Of a stretch of DNA of 64,000 nucleotides, positions 62,354-64,000 are shown piece by piece. The notes below the pieces were generated by a model that ran no database searches, was not told where the DNA came from, and saw nothing but the letters and a program-made list of their open reading frames with translations. Origin of the DNA: Paraphotobacterium marinum. Its GTDB lineage: Bacteria > Pseudomonadota > Gammaproteobacteria > Enterobacterales > Vibrionaceae. Both the position numbers and the translations under genes were made by a program. The stretch is taken from positions 930,001-994,000 of the forward strand of contig NZ_CP022355.1 in the NCBI RefSeq assembly GCF_002216855.1, written 5' to 3'. The stretch's first letter is position 1, and each line of letters begins with the position of its first letter.

Positions 62354-62554
62354 ATGAGCTTACAATGGATTGATTCACTTGACATTGCAATAGAGCTTTC
62401 GGAAAAATTTCCAGAAGTTGACCCAAGAACGATAAGATTTACTGATCTAAGAGAATGGATAATTGAATTAGAAAAATTTGATGACGATCCTAACCATTGT
62501 AGTGAAAAAATATTAGAAGCAATTCAAATGTGCTGGATTGATGAAATTGACTAA
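62354..62554 (+). CDS. iscX: IscX
   Basis: Small acidic protein (66 residues as in E. coli) that binds IscS and tunes cluster assembly in response to iron. The winged-helix-like sequence W-DSLDIAIEL, DPRTIRFTDLREWI and the C-terminal EAIQMCWIDE are conserved. GGAG precedes the ATG. Last isc gene. Confidence 0.97.
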   Translation: MSLQWIDSLDIAIELSEKFPEVDPRTIRFTDLREWIIELEKFDDDPNHCSEKILEAIQMCWIDEID

Positions 62555-62597
62555 TTTTTTCATATTTAGATAAATAATAATATTGAGGCTATATAAT

Positions 62598-63890
62598 ATG
62601 TCTGTAGATAGAATTTTTATAAGACTTACAGAAAATAATACATGTCCTAAATGGGGAGAAACAACTCACTTATCATTTAGTGATGATGCAATCATAATTC
62701 ACGTATCGGACTCTGACACTAAAAACATAATTCAAAAGTCTGCAAGAAAAATAGATAATTTAGGGATTAAAAATGTTTATCTCGAAGGTGGCGAGTGGCA
62801 ATTAGAAGAAATATGGGCTTTTTTTCAAGGTTATAATAACCCTAAAAATAATAATCAAATGGAATGGAATCAACTTGAACAACAGGAACAAAATGAGCTA
62901 TTAAATCGAATCAGTGTAAGTAAATGGTCTATGGGATTAATAAACCAAAGTCCAAGTGAATTGTTCCCAGCAAGATTAGCTAATGAAGCCGCGGAGTTTA
63001 TTAAAAATATTGCTCCAAACGATGTTTCATATAAAGTGATTAAAGGTATTGATTTAGTTGATGAAGGTTGGAACGGCGTTTATTCTGTTGGAAAAGCATC
63101 TGATAACTCGCCTTGTATGTTAATATTAGATTACAATCCTTCTGGAAATGATGATGAAGAGGTTTTTGCCTGTCTTGTTGGGAAGGGAATTACTTTTGAT
63201 AGTGGAGGTTATAGTATTAAACCATCAGCTGGCATGTTAACGATGAAAGCTGATATGGGGGGAGCAGCATTAGTTTCTGGTGCATTGGCCTTAGGAATTT
63301 TAAGGGGCTTGAAAAAAAGAGTTAAATTAATACTATGTTGTGCTGAAAACATGGTTTCTGGTAATGCTCTTAAATTAGGAGATATTATTGAATATAAAAA
63401 TGGCGTAAGTGTTGAAGTTTTAAATACTGATGCAGAAGGTAGATTAGTGCTGGCTGACGGTTTGATTTACGCTAACTCTCAAAATCCCAAATATATTATT
63501 GACTGTGCTACTCTTACTGGTTCTGCAAAGGTTGCGCTAGGTAATGATTACCATGCGATCTTTAGCTATGACCATGAATTATCTCAAAAATTACTATTTT
63601 CTGCTAGTGAAGAAAAAGAAGGGTTTTGGCCGCTGCCATTGGCAGATTTTCATAGGAATAGGATTTCATCTTCTTTTGCTAATATCGCAAATGTCCCGAG
63701 CACTAATCCAGGACCGGGCCATTCTGTTGCCGCAGCATTTTTGTCTTATTTTGTAGATGATTACAAAAAAAATTGGTTACATGTAGACTGTAGTGCTACA
63801 TACAAAGCCTCGGCTTCTGATAAGTTTAGTATCGGGGCTACTGGAATTGGTATAAGAACAATAGCGAATTTTTTACAAAAATTGAATTAG
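62598..63890 (+). CDS. pepB: Peptidase B (M17 leucyl aminopeptidase family)
   Basis: Metal-dependent cytoplasmic aminopeptidase for peptide turnover. ATG at 62598 with GAGG eight bases upstream gives 430 residues (E. coli 427). Metal/catalytic motifs are VGKGITFDSGGYSIKP, MKADMGGAA and the M17 signature NTDAEGRLVLADG. The iscX-pepB adjacency distinguishes it from PepA. Confidence 0.97.
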   Translation: MSVDRIFIRLTENNTCPKWGETTHLSFSDDAIIIHVSDSDTKNIIQKSARKIDNLGIKNVYLEGGEWQLEEIWAFFQGYNNPKNNNQMEWNQLEQQEQNELLNRISVSKWSMGLINQSPSELFPARLANEAAEFIKNIAPNDVSYKVIKGIDLVDEGWNGVYSVGKASDNSPCMLILDYNPSGNDDEEVFACLVGKGITFDSGGYSIKPSAGMLTMKADMGGAALVSGALALGILRGLKKRVKLILCCAENMVSGNALKLGDIIEYKNGVSVEVLNTDAEGRLVLADGLIYANSQNPKYIIDCATLTGSAKVALGNDYHAIFSYDHELSQKLLFSASEEKEGFWPLPLADFHRNRISSSFANIANVPSTNPGPGHSVAAAFLSYFVDDYKKNWLHVDCSATYKASASDKFSIGATGIGIRTIANFLQKLN

Positions 63891-63899
63891 AAGGATGAA

Positions 63900-64000
63900 A
63901 TGATGGATAAACAGCAAAAAACTTTAGGAATAATAAAGCCGGACGCTGTAAAAAGAAACAAAGTTGGGGAAATAATTTCAAAAATTGAAAAAATAATTTT
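63900..64000 (+). CDS. ndk: Nucleoside diphosphate kinase (3' end cut by window)
   Basis: Transfers the gamma phosphate between nucleotides. Only the first 33 codons are visible: MMDKQQKTLGIIKPDAVKRN, followed by KVGEIISKIEK. This matches the Ndk N-terminus (FSI.KPDAVKRN). Start may be the ATG at 63900 or the next codon at 63903; AAGG at 63891-63894 suits the latter slightly better. The pepB-ndk order matches vibrios. Confidence 0.9.
   Translation, partial: MMDKQQKTLGIIKPDAVKRNKVGEIISKIEKII

Noticed and set aside
62583-62597. TTG start for pepB
   Set aside because: The ATG at 62598 has GAGG at the right distance and gives the normal length.

Overview
The window is AT-rich by eye, densely coding and almost entirely housekeeping. 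The genes are clearly gammaproteobacterial. Several blocks follow the order I recall from Vibrio cholerae chromosome 1: ssrA-smpB / ratA-rnfH-bamE-recN-nadK-grpE-dnaK-dnaJ, and phoB-phoR-pstC-pstA-pstB-phoU, peroxiredoxin, aceB-aceA, queA-tgt-yajC, suhB, trmJ-isc-pepB-ndk. I therefore infer a Vibrionales-like or neighbouring lineage with a low-GC, probably streamlined genome. The taxonomy is inference. A full nuo operon is unexpected for typical vibrios. I see no phage, insertion sequence, CRISPR array or tRNA gene.

Layout. 1-9.6 kb: prfC (5' truncated), tatD, deoD, serB, radA, ettA (minus), slt, trpR. 9.6-24.4 kb: a YajG-like lipoprotein gene and the 13-gene nuo operon (nuoA-B-CD-E-F-G-H-I-J-K-L-M-N, minus strand) encoding respiratory complex I. 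24.4-29 kb: a divergent control region carrying a nuo promoter, a Fur-like box and a trp-type promoter/operator; then trpEG and, on the minus strand, two LPS-type glycosyltransferases with a small unknown gene. 29-31.7 kb: mglA-mglC without mglB. 32-41.7 kb: tmRNA, smpB, ratA-rnfH, bamE, recN, nadK, grpE, dnaK, dnaJ, rdgC. 41.8-48.9 kb: PhoBR and the Pst transporter without PstS. 48.9-55.2 kb: peroxiredoxin, glyoxylate shunt (aceB, aceA), tRNA queuosine genes and yajC without secDF. 55.4-64 kb: suhB, trmJ, the complete isc iron-sulfur operon, pepB and the start of ndk.

Functionally the pieces interlock. The isc operon builds the clusters needed by complex I; the trans-translation pair (ssrA/smpB) and the DnaK system handle protein quality; PhoBR controls the phosphate importer. 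Recognisable regulatory sites sit where expected: paired LexA boxes before recN, a type 1 IscR site before iscR, Pho-box repeats before phoB, heat-shock-type promoters before grpE and dnaK, and a TrpR-type operator before trpE.

The most striking anomaly is that six otherwise well-conserved genes (tatD, nuoL, nuoG, dnaJ, phoR, pstA) are broken by seven single-base losses. All lie in A or T runs, and each is repaired by adding one base of the same kind. This is either a systematic homopolymer undercall in the assembly or real tract erosion. I did not find an obviously new multi-gene system.
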